Below are positions 1 through 10,132 of a stretch of DNA of 64,000 nt, in pieces. The stretch comes from Agrostemma githago (Eukaryota; Streptophyta; Magnoliopsida; Caryophyllales; Caryophyllaceae), in assembly GCA_958450325.1 (NCBI GenBank), contig OY288262.1, positions 10,141,081 to 10,205,080 of the forward strand. Direction: 5' to 3'. Below the pieces are notes generated by a model, which was given only the letters and a program-made list of their open reading frames with translations, ran no database searches and had not been told where the DNA came from. The position numbers and the translations under genes are program-made. The stretch's first letter is position 1. Each line of letters opens with the position of its first letter.

Positions 1-300
1 AGACGCCCGAAAATGTTGGCATACGAGAATCATTCGATGCACGATACCCGATAACTCGGCATCGGTATCGTAATGCAAAGGGACGAACCCAACAAGCTCT
101 AGTACTAAAGCGGATCATGCTTTGTGCACGATACGCCTAAGTATAGAGTGGGTTCGAACGGACCAAAACTTCCATAAAGTTCGGTGGCGACTCCAAACTT
201 CGATTTAAATTTCGACCCGAGAACAATCTCACCACGAGATTCATTCACCTACCCAAACCCGCACATGGCCGCATCGGAGTGGACCTATGTTATGTCCACA
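1..300 (+). repeat. 3' end of a Tat-type (Gypsy) LTR, cut by the window edge
   Basis: The sequence matches, with scattered substitutions, the last 300 bases of the Tat-1 and Tat-2 LTRs, including the closing TGTCCACA. No tRNA-Arg primer-binding site follows, so this is a 3' LTR or a solo LTR rather than a 5' LTR. It appears to have inserted into the subterminal part of a CACTA element, because bases 301-335 align with the CACTA end at 11775-11805. The rest of the LTR lies outside the window. Confidence 0.85.
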
Positions 301-335
301 ATTAGGTGATTTCTATGACCAATTTTGTAGTAGTG
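301..335 (-). mobile_element. CACTA terminus (element body lies to the left)
   Basis: Read on the minus strand from 335, the sequence starts CACTACTACAAAATTGG, the typical start of a plant CACTA terminal inverted repeat. The same motif with the same subterminal bases (ctatgacc...) occurs at 11805. The element abuts the CDC6-like exon at 336 and was apparently inserted into it. The other end is outside the window, so the TSD cannot be tested. Confidence 0.6.
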
Positions 336-1062
336 TTTGTGAAGATCTCGGAAGACTTGGTTAAAGAAGTACAATTCAAATAAAAGACATTTGGCTCCTG
401 TACATTTATCTGCTTGAGGAAAAAGACAAAGACGTCCTAAGCATAAGCTCAATGAAGTGTAAAAATACCTTGATTAATACAAGTTGTTTAATCATCACAA
501 AATGAGGATTTATCTTAGAAATTTAGAATCAATTGGCAAGATAAGATGGGTAGTCTACATACTTAAAAAATAAACTAAGTGCATCTACATCTACAGATAT
601 GGGATAATGCTTCACGCACCGGAAAACATCAACACAGTTTCCTACATTTGTGAAAGATAATTACGTGAACATACATAGTTACTTGCACCATATTCATCAC
701 AATAATCTAAACAAGCAAACCCTCCAAATAGCATTCAAATCTACAGTTCAAATAAGGCAAAATAGTTCCAATGAAGGGAAAATTATTGTTCATATAAGCA
801 TGCTCACCTCAGCAGACCAACTAAACAAAGTTCGCTTAAATTTCTCCATAACCACGGTTTTTCTGGTGTCAGGACATCCACACACATATAAACTCCCTTA
901 TTTCTCCTTCTCCACACTGCCTTTGCAAAAGTTTAGAACCCTTTTCAGCTCTTTTTCTCTACACACCACGCTACATGGACGAGTCGAAACATGCAATGCC
1001 TCTTTCACCACTCTCATCTGCTCCGCATCTGTGTATTTCTCACACCAAATCCGAAAATATTA
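336..1062 (-). pseudogene. CDC6: CDC6-like replication-licensing ATPase, two-exon fragment
   Basis: CDC6 is the AAA+ ATPase that loads MCM helicases with ORC and CDT1. On the minus strand, exon A (1062-808) reads WCEKYTDAEQMRVVKEAL, then HVSTRP, VVCRE, FCKG and GSLYVCGCP, the plant CDC6 block around the Walker A loop. A GT donor at 807 follows, then an intron, an AG acceptor at 411-410, and exon B (409-336) with LNCTSLTKSSEIF, the next conserved CDC6 block. Exon phase and alignment spacing agree across the intron. Lesions seen: an in-frame TAA just before GSLYVC, and a Walker loop reading PDTRKT where PGTGKS is expected. A CACTA end truncates exon B. Retained introns point to DNA-level duplication rather than retroposition. 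The identification comes from remembered family motifs. The only long open frame here, 650-1066 on the plus strand, is an antisense shadow. Confidence 0.85.
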
Positions 1063-1256
1063 CTAAAGCAGAAACCCTACTAGTAGTCCTTATTGCTTAC
1101 ACTCTTAGGTAGAAGCATACCAGCCTTCATACAGCAATTTAGTCTAACACACTATAGTGTTATTTTCATGTGATTTCAAACAAAAATGTCAAAAAATTGG
1201 CAGAAACAACAAGAGATTGAACAAGTCATACCACAAGGATAAACCAAATTTCCCTA

Positions 1257-1495
1257 TATTAAGAATCATATTCGTTGGGAAGTTTCATATATTATTATTC
1301 ACTCGGAATTCTGACTAATACAATGCTCTTGATAGCCTTATATACATACAAAATATATAGATATTTACGAAAAGAATATTGTGTTAACTGCTATATTATA
1401 TAATGGGTAAGCAACAATCAAGTTCCTTGATTGTAGGAGTTAACGGTCCTTTGAGAGATATGCACAGGATAATTGGAGGATGATGTATCTTGTTA
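1257..1495 (-). repeat. Copia-A 3' LTR
   Basis: The 239 bp copy is nearly identical to 6078-6316; a few substitutions are visible (for example acgaaaag against acggaaag). On the element's strand it starts TAACAAG and ends CTTAATA. Confidence 0.93.
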
Positions 1496-1505
1496 CCCCC
1501 CTCAA
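1496..1505 (-). other. Copia-A polypurine tract
   Basis: On the minus strand TTGAGGGGGG lies directly against the start of the 3' LTR, the expected position of the plus-strand primer. It overlaps the very end of the coding region. Confidence 0.75.
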
Positions 1506-2233
1506 GTTGGTGCATGGAGGTCCGAAACGCCCAACTTGGATAGTAGTGTGTTGAACGGGACGCGGCCTAGAGCTTTAGTAAATATATCAGCGAGTTGGTG
1601 TTTTGTATGAACATAGCTTGGGGAGATGACACCTTTTTGGATTTCGTCACGAATAAAATGGCAATCTACTTCAATATGTTTGGTGCGTTCGTGAAAGACC
1701 GGATTGCGAGCAATATGTAGAGCAGATTGACTGTCACAATGTAGTTGAATTGGCCGCGTATGTGAAATGCCAAGGAAGTCGAGGAGGCCTTTGAGCCATT
1801 TGAGCTCACATGTAGTGTATGCCATAGCCCGATATTCGGCTTCAGCGGACGAGCGAGATACCGTGTTTTGTTTCTTAGTTTTCCAAGAAATCGGGGATGA
1901 GCCTAGAAACACAAGGTAGGCAGAGAGGGAGCGTCTAGTGGTGGGGCATGTTGCCCAATCTGCGTCACAATAAGCTTGTAACTGTAGATCACTGTTTGCT
2001 TGAAGTAAAATGCCTTGACCCGGAGATTTTTTTAAATAGCGTACAACTTTGCGAGCAGCATCCCAATGCTCGGTAGTCGGAGCATGCATAAATTGGGCGA
2101 GTATGTGGACCGAATAAATTAATTCAGGGCGAGTGATAGTTAGGTATACGAGACGGCCCACAAGTCGACGATACGGTTGCAGATCGTGCATAGGAGCAGC
2201 GTTGGAAAGGCCTAACCCATGATTTGGTTCCAT
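1502..2233 (-). CDS. Copia-A RNase H (C-terminal polyprotein segment)
   Basis: The open frame encodes 243 residues. It begins MEPNHG, inside the RT-RNase H linker, and contains YCDADWA, SSAEAEYRAM and HCDSQSA, the acidic residues of Copia RNase H, followed by ERTKHIEVDCHF and the Copia C-terminal block QLADIFTKAL. It is out of frame with the upstream RT segment: the shift falls near 2265, where the RT frame runs on for about 20 aberrant residues. The methionine at 2233 is therefore internal to the ancestral polyprotein and not a real start. Confidence 0.9.
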   Translation of the reverse strand: MEPNHGLGLSNAAPMHDLQPYRRLVGRLVYLTITRPELIYSVHILAQFMHAPTTEHWDAARKVVRYLKKSPGQGILLQANSDLQLQAYCDADWATCPTTRRSLSAYLVFLGSSPISWKTKKQNTVSRSSAEAEYRAMAYTTCELKWLKGLLDFLGISHTRPIQLHCDSQSALHIARNPVFHERTKHIEVDCHFIRDEIQKGVISPSYVHTKHQLADIFTKALGRVPFNTLLSKLGVSDLHAPT

Positions 2234-5151
2234 CGGAATGTCGGATGGTTTTGACCCGAGTAATCCGGATTGGTAAGAATGTCTAGGGCATATTTGCGTT
2301 GTGATATAAAAATTCCCGTCTCATTACGAGCTATTTCAAGACCAAGAAAATATATGAGAGCCCCGAGATCCTTCATATGAAAGCAAGTGCTTAAGTAGGT
2401 TTTGAATTGAGTAATAAAAGCGGTATTATTGCCACATATGACGAGGTCATCGACATAGACTAGAACATGAACCTCCGTGGTAGGTGTTGTCATAGAAAAT
2501 AATGAGTGGTCGTACGGACACTGCTTAAAACCGTAGGTAATAAGAGCGGAGGCAAGTTTTGCATACCAACATCGAGGAGCTTGACGGAGGCCATAAAGAG
2601 ACTTTCTCAAGCGGCAAACTTTTCCATCGGTCAAGGAAGAGAAGCCAGGCGGTGGTTTCATGTATACTTCTTCGTGAAGGTCACCGTGCAAAAAAGCGTT
2701 GTGGATATCCATTTGATGGAGAGCCCACTTCTTAGAGGCGGTGATTGCAAGTAGTGTACGAACCGTGACAAGTTTAATTGTTGGGGCGAAAGTTTCATTG
2801 TAATCAACCCCCTCAACTTGTCTATTCCCCATAACAACTAAACGTGCTTTATATCGTTCAATTGAGCCATCAGCGTTGTACTTAATCTTGTATACCCATT
2901 TGGAACCGATTGCTTTCTTGTTTGGAGGGAGTGGTTCGAGGGTCCATGTTTTATTCTTTTCTAGGGCATCGATTTCAAGTTGCATCGCTTGTTTCCATTC
3001 GGGTACCTGCATAGCTTCGTTAAAATGGCTAGGCTCGTGACCCTTGGTCACGGCCGATAAATTTTTTTTGTGTTTAATAGAAAATTTAGCGTAATTAACG
3101 AAATGAGAAATTGGGAATTTTGTACCTGAAGGTGCTGAGGATGCGAGGAGCAAGTGTGAGGAGGGGCGGGTAGTTTTAACAAAATCTTTGTGAAGAGAAT
3201 TGGGGTATTTGATACGGTGACCGCGACCCATATTCGGGGGGTCGTTTGAGGCAGGAGCATTAATTATGGTAGAGGGTTCCACGGGGTCAGGCGTGGGTGA
3301 AACTGTGACGGCTGGTTCACGTGTGGGGGGAGTCGGGAGAGGTGTGTCAGTCGAGGGAGTGTCGTTGGGTGTGGGCGTAGCAGGTGAGGAAGCAATAAGC
3401 ACTAGGTCGTCAATGGGGGTAAGGTCGTGTTCATTTAGAAGCGACTGAGATATATTTAGTGAATCATGGATATTGATAGATTGATACGGAAATTCATTTT
3501 TAAGAAAAACCACATCTCGAGACTCAAAGTATGACCCGGTGTCAAGGTCATAGACGCGCCACCCCTTCTTGCCAAACGGGTAGCCAATAAATACACATTT
3601 TCGACTCCGAGGGGCAAATTTGTCATGGGAACGATTAATATTTCTAACGTAGCATAGACATCCAAAAACACGAATATTTTCCATAGGCGGAGGTTTATTA
3701 AATAGTGCTTCGTAAGGAGTTTTACCATGCAAAAGAGTTGTGGGGGTGCGGTTTATTAAATGTACTGCAGCTAGGACACATTCCCCCCAAAAAAATATTG
3801 GTTGACTAGCTTGAAATAATAAAGCACGGGCAACGTTTAAAATATGACGATGTTTGCGTTCAACTCTACCATTTTGTTGTGGAGTATCGACATTGGAGGT
3901 TTGAAATAAAATACCGTGAGTGACGAAATTTTTTTGAAGACATGTAAATTCCGTACCATTATCGCTTCGTAAAATTTTGACTTTTTTTTGAAATTGACGG
4001 TCAACCATTGCAAAGAAATTTAACAGGATTTGTTTTGTGTCGCTTTTATGCTTTAATAAATACACCCAAGTAGACCTTGAAAAATCATCGACAATTGTTA
4101 AGAAATAGCGAGAACCACATGAACCATTTTCGGAGTAAGGACCCCATAAATCGCAATGAATAAGATCAAAAGGTGCATCAACAATATTATTACTTAGTGA
4201 GAATTGTTCACGAGTTTGTTTTGCCCGAACACAAATATCGCAAGTTTTACTTAAAAATTGAGAAGTGCTAGTACGAGTCTTATTAGTAATGAACGGTAGA
4301 AAATGTGAAATATTGGTAGAGAGATGACCCAACCGTCGATGCCAAAGCTCAACCGTGTTATTGGAACTCACCAAATATGCTTTGACCTCGTCAATACGAA
4401 CACCCTTTAAATAGTAGAGCCCCTCACGTTGCTCACCCGCACCAATCAACATCTTCGAGGAACGGTTCTGAATTAGACAAAATTTTTGAGAAAATTGAAT
4501 AGTTAGAGAATCGTCAAGTAATAAACTAGAGACGGAAATAAGATGACAATGTAAATTTGCACCGTATAAGACGTCTTTCAAAATAAGTCGGGATGATAAA
4601 ATAATATCACCACATTTAGTAACCCGCGTAAGATCTCCGTTTGGGAGCCCAACGGATAACGGAGTGATATTTCGAATATTAGAGAAATGAGATAAGCATC
4701 CCGACATATGATGGGATGCTCCTGTATCAATAATACAAGAAGATAGAGGTACATTACCATGGAGACGTTCATCCGGAGCAGATTTATGAGAATTCCATAG
4801 CCTAGTCAAGTCGTCCAATTCAGTGGGTGATAATGCATTTATGTCCAGTTTATCGAGTGTAGGAGGTGCTGATGAAGACGAGGGTTGCCCTCCCACCATG
4901 TTAGCACGAGGAGTAGGTCGTTTATCGTGGTTATTATTAGCTCTCCCACGCTCATCTGGTATAACTACTGGGTTACCCATATCATTGGTGTTTATATAAA
5001 TACGATCACGAGGTCTATCGCCCCACCATTCCGGGAAATCTCCAGTAACACGGAAGCAAGTAGTATAGGTGTGACCGGGACGGTTACAAGCAATGCAACG
5101 AGGACGATTATTATTTGGATTATTAGCAGTGGTATTAGAAATATTATTCAA
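2212..5151 (-). CDS. Copia-A Pol: zinc knuckle, protease, integrase, reverse transcriptase
   Basis: The uninterrupted frame has 979 residues. Residues 19-32 form a CCHC knuckle (CX2CX4HX4C, nucleocapsid). The aspartic protease motif DTGAS is at 142-146. The integrase zinc-binding H271/H276 and C304/C307 precede catalytic D334, D397 and E431 (SDNGTEF and VERKH); the D-E gap is about 33 residues, slightly short for Copia. RT starts near W719, with LVYVDD at 897-902. It would cut the polyprotein, integrate and copy the element. The first methionine only marks where the frame reopens after the gag frameshift near 5200. The frame is lost again near 2265. Lineage within Copia was not assigned. Confidence 0.92.
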   Translation of the reverse strand: MNNISNTTANNPNNNRPRCIACNRPGHTYTTCFRVTGDFPEWWGDRPRDRIYINTNDMGNPVVIPDERGRANNNHDKRPTPRANMVGGQPSSSSAPPTLDKLDINALSPTELDDLTRLWNSHKSAPDERLHGNVPLSSCIIDTGASHHMSGCLSHFSNIRNITPLSVGLPNGDLTRVTKCGDIILSSRLILKDVLYGANLHCHLISVSSLLLDDSLTIQFSQKFCLIQNRSSKMLIGAGEQREGLYYLKGVRIDEVKAYLVSSNNTVELWHRRLGHLSTNISHFLPFITNKTRTSTSQFLSKTCDICVRAKQTREQFSLSNNIVDAPFDLIHCDLWGPYSENGSCGSRYFLTIVDDFSRSTWVYLLKHKSDTKQILLNFFAMVDRQFQKKVKILRSDNGTEFTCLQKNFVTHGILFQTSNVDTPQQNGRVERKHRHILNVARALLFQASQPIFFWGECVLAAVHLINRTPTTLLHGKTPYEALFNKPPPMENIRVFGCLCYVRNINRSHDKFAPRSRKCVFIGYPFGKKGWRVYDLDTGSYFESRDVVFLKNEFPYQSINIHDSLNISQSLLNEHDLTPIDDLVLIASSPATPTPNDTPSTDTPLPTPPTREPAVTVSPTPDPVEPSTIINAPASNDPPNMGRGHRIKYPNSLHKDFVKTTRPSSHLLLASSAPSGTKFPISHFVNYAKFSIKHKKNLSAVTKGHEPSHFNEAMQVPEWKQAMQLEIDALEKNKTWTLEPLPPNKKAIGSKWVYKIKYNADGSIERYKARLVVMGNRQVEGVDYNETFAPTIKLVTVRTLLAITASKKWALHQMDIHNAFLHGDLHEEVYMKPPPGFSSLTDGKVCRLRKSLYGLRQAPRCWYAKLASALITYGFKQCPYDHSLFSMTTPTTEVHVLVYVDDLVICGNNTAFITQFKTYLSTCFHMKDLGALIYFLGLEIARNETGIFISQRKYALDILTNPDYSGQNHPTFRWNQIMG

Positions 5152-5969
5152 GTTGTTACGTGAATATGTGTTACTAGGTGGCCTGTAATCATTACGACTC
5201 CCCCCCGAACTCGAGACCCCTTGGTAGAGTGAGTAGCAAAGGCCATTGGTTCGGGCTTAGATTCAGTACGCGTATTAGAAAGATTATGGATGCCTTCCTC
5301 TTGTAAAAGACGATTATAAACTAGATTTAGGTTGGGGATAGGAGTAATACCAGAGATTTGTTAGCGAACATTATTGAAGCGATCGTCGAGACCCATTAAA
5401 AATCCCCGAACCCGTTCTTTATCACGCCTTGCATCCATGATAGTCACCCAATTGCACGCACATGGATTACAAGAACATGTCGGAAGAGGATCGTATTCCA
5501 TAATTTCATCCCAAAGAGTCGTTATGCGACCGTAGTACGACATAAGGGACTCCGTGGGACCTTGGCGACAAGCCATAAGATCACCCTGCAATTGATAAAT
5601 TCGTGCATCGTTCTCTTGACAAAAACGATCTTTAATATCGGACCATACCTGTTTTGCTTCAGGGCGGTATGAGATCGTCTTACGAAGAGATTGTTCGATT
5701 GTGTTATATATCCAGGAGGTTACCAATGCATTGGTAGACTGCCAAGATTCATAGTTTGCTGCATTAACCAGTGGTTTGGAGACGGTTCCATCGATGTACC
5801 CGAGTTTCCCTTTAGCGAGAAGCGCAAGCTTGAATGATCGAGACCATTCGTCATAATTATGACCATTGAAAGCAATTTGTGTGATATTGCTTCCCGGATT
5901 CTCAACATGAACAAAGGTATGTGAAGGCGTTGTTTTTGGATCGACTAAAGAAGTATCGGAATTCGTCAT
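5152..5969 (-). pseudogene. gag: Copia-A gag, interrupted
   Basis: From the ATG at 5969 the frame reads MTNSDTSLV, then FNGHNYDEWSRSF and GYIDGTVSKP, the N-terminal Copia gag block, and continues through the capsid region to an in-frame TAA at 5361-5359. Coding similarity resumes past the stop (QISGITPIPNLN). The frame then changes in a run of seven C residues near 5199-5205 before joining the zinc knuckle. One stop and one frameshift therefore separate capsid from nucleocapsid. A T-rich run at about 5996-6013 lies upstream in the leader. Confidence 0.85.
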
Positions 5970-6063
5970 GAGTTTGGATCAATTGCCGTGTTCGTTTTTT
6001 TTTTTTTTTTTTTCGAAGTGAACAGAGGATACGTTTGAAGGAAGAAGAAGAAAATTAAAGATC

Positions 6064-6077
6064 TGGCTCTGATACCA
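6064..6077 (-). other. Copia-A primer-binding site (initiator tRNA-Met)
   Basis: On the minus strand the 14 bases read TGGTATCAGAGCCA, directly after the 5' LTR. This is the standard plant Copia primer-binding site, complementary to the 3' end of initiator tRNA-Met. Confidence 0.9.
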
Positions 6078-6316
6078 TATTAAGAATCATATTCGTTGGG
6101 AAGTTTCATATATTATTATTCACTCGGAATTCTGACTAATACAATGCTCTTGATAGCCTTATATACATACAAAATATATAGATATTTACGGAAAGAATAT
6201 TGTGTTAACAGCTATATTATATAATGGGTAAGCAACAATCAAGTTCCTTGATTGTAGGAGTTAACGGTCCTTTGAGAGATATGCACAAGATAATTGGAGG
6301 ATGATGTATCTTGTTA
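6078..6316 (-). repeat. Copia-A 5' LTR
   Basis: The 239 bp copy pairs with 1257-1495. The boundary is fixed by the TSD CCCTA at 6317-6321 on the outside and by the primer-binding site on the inside. Confidence 0.93.
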
Positions 6317-6460
6317 CCCTAATTCAAATCCAGAACAATCAAATAAGATACACCAAAATTACTGATCCAATCACGAGAAAAATGAAAAGCGAAAGTGATC
6401 AATAAAACATGACAAGGATCAAATTCCATCGTAAACAATTGAGAAAAGCAAGGAATGAAA

Positions 6461-6611
6461 CTTGACGACGTGAGAATCACGATAGAGCATACGAAGGAAA
6501 GAAACTTCGAGAAGACTAGTAGGAAGAACTTGAGGCTTCTCCAGCTCTACGATCTTTCCGGTAGCCTTCTCCAACTTTTTCAAGTTTCTCGAAAGCTTCC
6601 ATGGCTGACAC
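6461..6611 (-). pseudogene. CDKB2: CDKB2-type cyclin-dependent kinase, deleted first-exon fragment
   Basis: Plant B2-type CDKs act at G2/M. On the minus strand the sequence reads VSAMEAFEKLEKVGEG with the ATG at 6602-6600, matching the plant CDKB2 N-terminus. In the next frame it continues EKATGKIV and then LLEVSFLRMLYRDSHVVK, matching the family block around LREVSxLRML. The glycine-loop segment after GEG (TYGKVY in the family) is missing and the frame changes there. A second short gap removes the DEEG region. No kinase catalytic domain remains. Upstream the piece is cut by the hAT element at 6656. Bases 6322-6460 look intronic and end at Copia-A. Identification is from remembered family sequence. 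Confidence 0.82.
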
Positions 6612-6660
6612 GGTGAGGAGGGAGGTGACGGTGAGGAGGCGGCAGCCGAGGAGGGTAGGG

Positions 6661-6825
6661 GTGTTCACCGGTCCGGAACCGGACCGGACCGGACCGGACC
6701 CGGTTGGACCGAAGACCGGCCAAAGGGCGTCGTCATAACCGGAAACCGGACCGGATGGGTGTCAGACCGGACCGGGACCGGACCTGTCGGACCGGTCTGA
6801 AACCGGACCGGACCGGTCGACCCGA
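6661..6825. repeat. hAT left subterminal CCGGACC repeats
   Basis: About 20 overlapping copies of CCGGACC/ACCGG variants lie just inside the left terminal repeat. A matching inverted cluster is at 11065-11235. Dense subterminal repeats of this kind are the usual transposase-binding sites of hAT elements; that role is inferred here. Confidence 0.75.
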
Positions 6826-6991
6826 CTAGCGCGTAAATGGTTGTAACTTGTAAGAATTTGGTTAAGATGCAACGTGCCAACGTATAATGTTTACAAATGA
6901 TGACATGAATACGTAATCAAAATTGAGAAGTAAATAGCAAAGTCCAAGATAAAAATAAAGAACGAAATTAATAATGTATGCTTAAAATTTA

Positions 6992-7552
6992 GGGATTTTC
7001 TACGTGGTACCCCTGAACTTTTTACTTTTCTACCTTGTACCCCTACAATTTTTGCATGTATACATGGTACCCTTGTACTTTACTAAAAGTTTCTTTGGTA
7101 CCCCTAAACTTTATTATTATCTTTACTGGTACCCCTAAACCTTTTTTCCCGTCAAGTTTTGGCAACAAATTACCTTTTTATGTTCAAAATTAAATGTTAA
7201 ACGTCATTTAACATACCTAATTAACCGATAATTGAACTCAAACTAACAATTTTGTACGTGTTTGCAGTTTTACTCTGAATCTGAACAGATTATATTTTTG
7301 ACATTATATTGTCAAATCAATTGATAACACTTAAACTAAGCTCAATTACTTGTTAATTATCTAAGTTAAATGATATTGAAGTCTTAATTCTAAGCTAAAA
7401 ACATAATCTAACGACAAAACTTGATGGAAGAAAACATTTGGGGCGCTAGTTAAATTAATAGTAAACTTCAAGGGTACCTTGTATAGACATAGAAAAGGTA
7501 GGGGTACAAGGTAGAAAAGTAAAAAGTTCAGGGGTATCGCGTAGGAAATCCC
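6992..7552. mobile_element. Mutator-type MITE inside the hAT element
   Basis: The element is 561 bp with terminal inverted repeats of about 50 bp (GGGATTTTCTACGTGGTACC at the left; the reverse complement of the right end reads GGGATTTCCTACGCGATACC). It is flanked by a perfect 9 bp duplication, TAAAATTTA, at 6983-6991 and 7553-7561. A 9 bp TSD with long inverted repeats is diagnostic of Mutator-like elements. No coding sequence was seen. Confidence 0.88.
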
Positions 7553-7746
7553 TAAAATTTAATAATGACGAATTGACGAGACTAATAAAATCTTCGAATC
7601 TTTGAGGTCGTCGATCTTCAAAGTTGGACAACGACTTCTTCTTCATCGACTATTGTCGTATTCGTCAAATCTATATAAAATTAAATTGACAACTTATGTT
7701 AGGAAAATATTAAGTAAGTCGACAATAGGAATAATAATGTATAAAT

Positions 7747-10069
7747 TTAATGAAAATAACTAAATAAGTGTATAAGTTCGGAAATACATTTTTCAAGTTT
7801 TTCAAGTTCTTCTAACTTTTCTTCCATGTTAAGCCCTTTATCATTTCTTGGCCGAATCCAATCTTGTGCACAAAAGAGTGCTTCAACAATCTTAGATGAC
7901 ATAAAATAATAAATTTTTGTGGTTAAAGTCTTCAATAGACATTCAAAGAAAATTAAAAAAGAGTAGAAAAAATAAATTAGAACTAAATATATATTACCTT
8001 TGGGGTCAATGAGCTTCTAAATGGTGATAGATGTCGACGACCGGCACTAAAAGAGGACTCTGAAGCTACAGTAGAAATAGACACCGCTAAAACGTCACTT
8101 GCTAAACGTGATAAAATAGGGTACCTAGGAGCGTTCAGTTTCCACCATGTCAACGCATCATAATCTTCTTCGTGGTCCCCAAGTATTTGTTCCAATATCT
8201 ATCAAGCTCGGATTTTGAATACCCACTATTCGACCTTGTCCTCCGAACTTGGCGTTCAATAGCTTTTTTGAAATCTAAAGAATCATCTGTCCAACACTAC
8301 TACCCACAACATGTGTACTCTCATCATTTTGAGGAGCCAAAGAAGCATATAATCTCCTATACTCATCAAATAACTCCATTGATTTAGTATACACTAGTTT
8401 GCTCATTTCTTCATCTTTAGGCGCATCATAAACACTAGTGAAAGCAAACTTCAAACCTACTAACTTAACATGCGGATCAAGAATAGCTCCCATATAAACC
8501 AAGACATTCATCTTCTCAACATCTCCCCAATACTTGTCAAATTTCTTTTTCATAGCACATGACATAGCTTTAAAGTCATCATCATCGCTAGCACTAAATT
8601 TATTTAATTGATGAAGTGCACGAGCAATGAAAAAGAAACTAGAATCACTAGTCACATACAATGAAGCAGAAACTTTTTCAGTCAAAACTTTAAACTCCTT
8701 CAAAAATTTCATCAATGATTCAACTACACCCCAATCATGGTCACTAGGAGCACCTAGAATGTTCTACCTCAATAGGATTCCCAAACTCATCAACATCATC
8801 TGAACCTGTACCAAGTTCATTTCCTAAAGGGTTAACTGGAACATTTACATCACCAAATACATCCTTAAATTTCAAAGAGGTTTCCAACATATCAAATGTA
8901 GAGTTCCATCTAGTAGGCACGTCAAGAGATAATGACTTCTCAGATTGTGTATACCTCTTTGCAACATCCTTAAAGAATTTCACTCTAGCAGGAGAACTTT
9001 TAATAAATTTAACCGCATACCTAACCTTACTGATTGAGTCCTTGTTCTTTTTCAAACCATCCCACACAATAAGGTTAATAATATGCGCAACACACCTCAT
9101 ATGCAAATAATCCCCATTCCCAACAATATTAGGCTTATTTTGAAGAATTTTTCTTAGTTCCAAACAAGCAGTGTCATTAGAACTAGCATTATCAACAGTC
9201 AAAGTAAAAACTTTATCATCTAAACCCCATGATTTGAAGCAACCATCAGGAAGGTTTGCTATATCTTTACCCTTGTGACTATAGATAGGACAAAAACAAA
9301 TGATCTTCTTATGCAACTTCCAGTCATTGTCGATATAATGAGCAGTTACACACATGTAGTTGATTTTCTGAATGCTAGTCCATGTATTAGTGGTAAAAGA
9401 TACCCTTTGACATGAAACTCTAAGACACTCGATCAATTTAGTTTTCTCATTACAAAAGAGTTGATAACAATCCCGAGTTATAGTGACACGAGATGAGATA
9501 CGAAATGTAGGGCAAGTCACATACATAAGACGTTTGAAACCAGTTTTCTCAACAAACCGAAATGGTAACTCGTCCACTATGATCATATAAACAACTGCAT
9601 CGCTAACCTCTTCGAGATTCAAAACCCACCCTTTCAATTGACCTTCCCCTTCATTTTCACTCCTATCAAAAATTAACTGAGTTTGTTTCCCTTTAGACTT
9701 GTTTGTAGGTGCATCAGGATTAGCGGGGCATGCAATCCAATGATTTCTAATATTTTTGGAACCATTTATATTACTATCAGCGGCAAAATTTTTATTTTCA
9801 CAATAGATACATTCAGCTCTTCGCTTACCTTCCTCGTCGTCGTAATCACGAAAATGCACCCAATAAGTAGATCTCCTACTTTTACCATCGACGTACTTGC
9901 GTCCTGGGACTTTAGGCCTGGCGGGCAATAAAACTGTTTCTGGTTTTGTCTGAGAAACATTTATATTCTCGTCAACACCGACGTCAAAGTCCTATGTGAG
10001 CGGCTCTTGCGTTACGACCTCTTCCAAATCAGGTTCAAGCCGTCTTTTTTTTGAAACCGAGCTCGTCAT
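7747..10069 (-). pseudogene. hAT transposase with BED zinc finger and dimerisation domain
   Basis: The start is the ATG at 10069 (MTSSVSKKRRLEPDLEE). An in-frame TAG lies at 9994-9992. An N-terminal BED finger follows (YWVHFRDYD, ECIYC, NIRNHW). The RNase-H-like core includes TVDNASSND and RCVAHIINLIV. The C-terminal hAT dimerisation block is WWKLNAPRYPILSRLASDVL with STVASESSFSAGRR. An intron of 107 bp (7997-7891, GT...AG) restores LTPK-IVEALFCAQDWIRP. Frameshifts near 8757, 8285 and 8200 add to the stop, so no protein of normal length can be made. The downstream exon ends at 7747. Intron and exon phases agree. Confidence 0.88.
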
Positions 10070-10132
10070 TATTCTAAAATAACAAATAAGCAACTAATTA
10101 AAATAATATTCAAACGAATAATTACAAACTAC

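Larger units (their letters stand above)
1257..6316 (-). mobile_element. Copia-A: full-length but coding-defective Copia LTR retrotransposon
   Basis: The element is 5060 bp with two 239 bp LTRs and a perfect 5 bp TSD (CCCTA at 1252-1256 and 6317-6321). The coding order on the minus strand is gag, zinc knuckle, protease, integrase, reverse transcriptase and RNase H, which is the Copia order. An in-frame stop in gag, a frame change in a seven-C run near 5200 and a frameshift near 2265 make it non-functional. It interrupts host-derived sequence between the CDKB2 and CDC6 fragments. Its LTRs begin and end with TA on both sides rather than TG...CA. Confidence 0.95.

Noticed and set aside
650..1066. 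138-codon plus-strand ORF
   Set aside because: It lies opposite the CDC6-like exon, and the conserved motifs are on the minus strand; the ORF itself resembles no protein.
3266..3448. Glycine-valine-rich plus-strand ORF
   Set aside because: Antisense of the proline/threonine-rich linker between integrase and RT of Copia-A.
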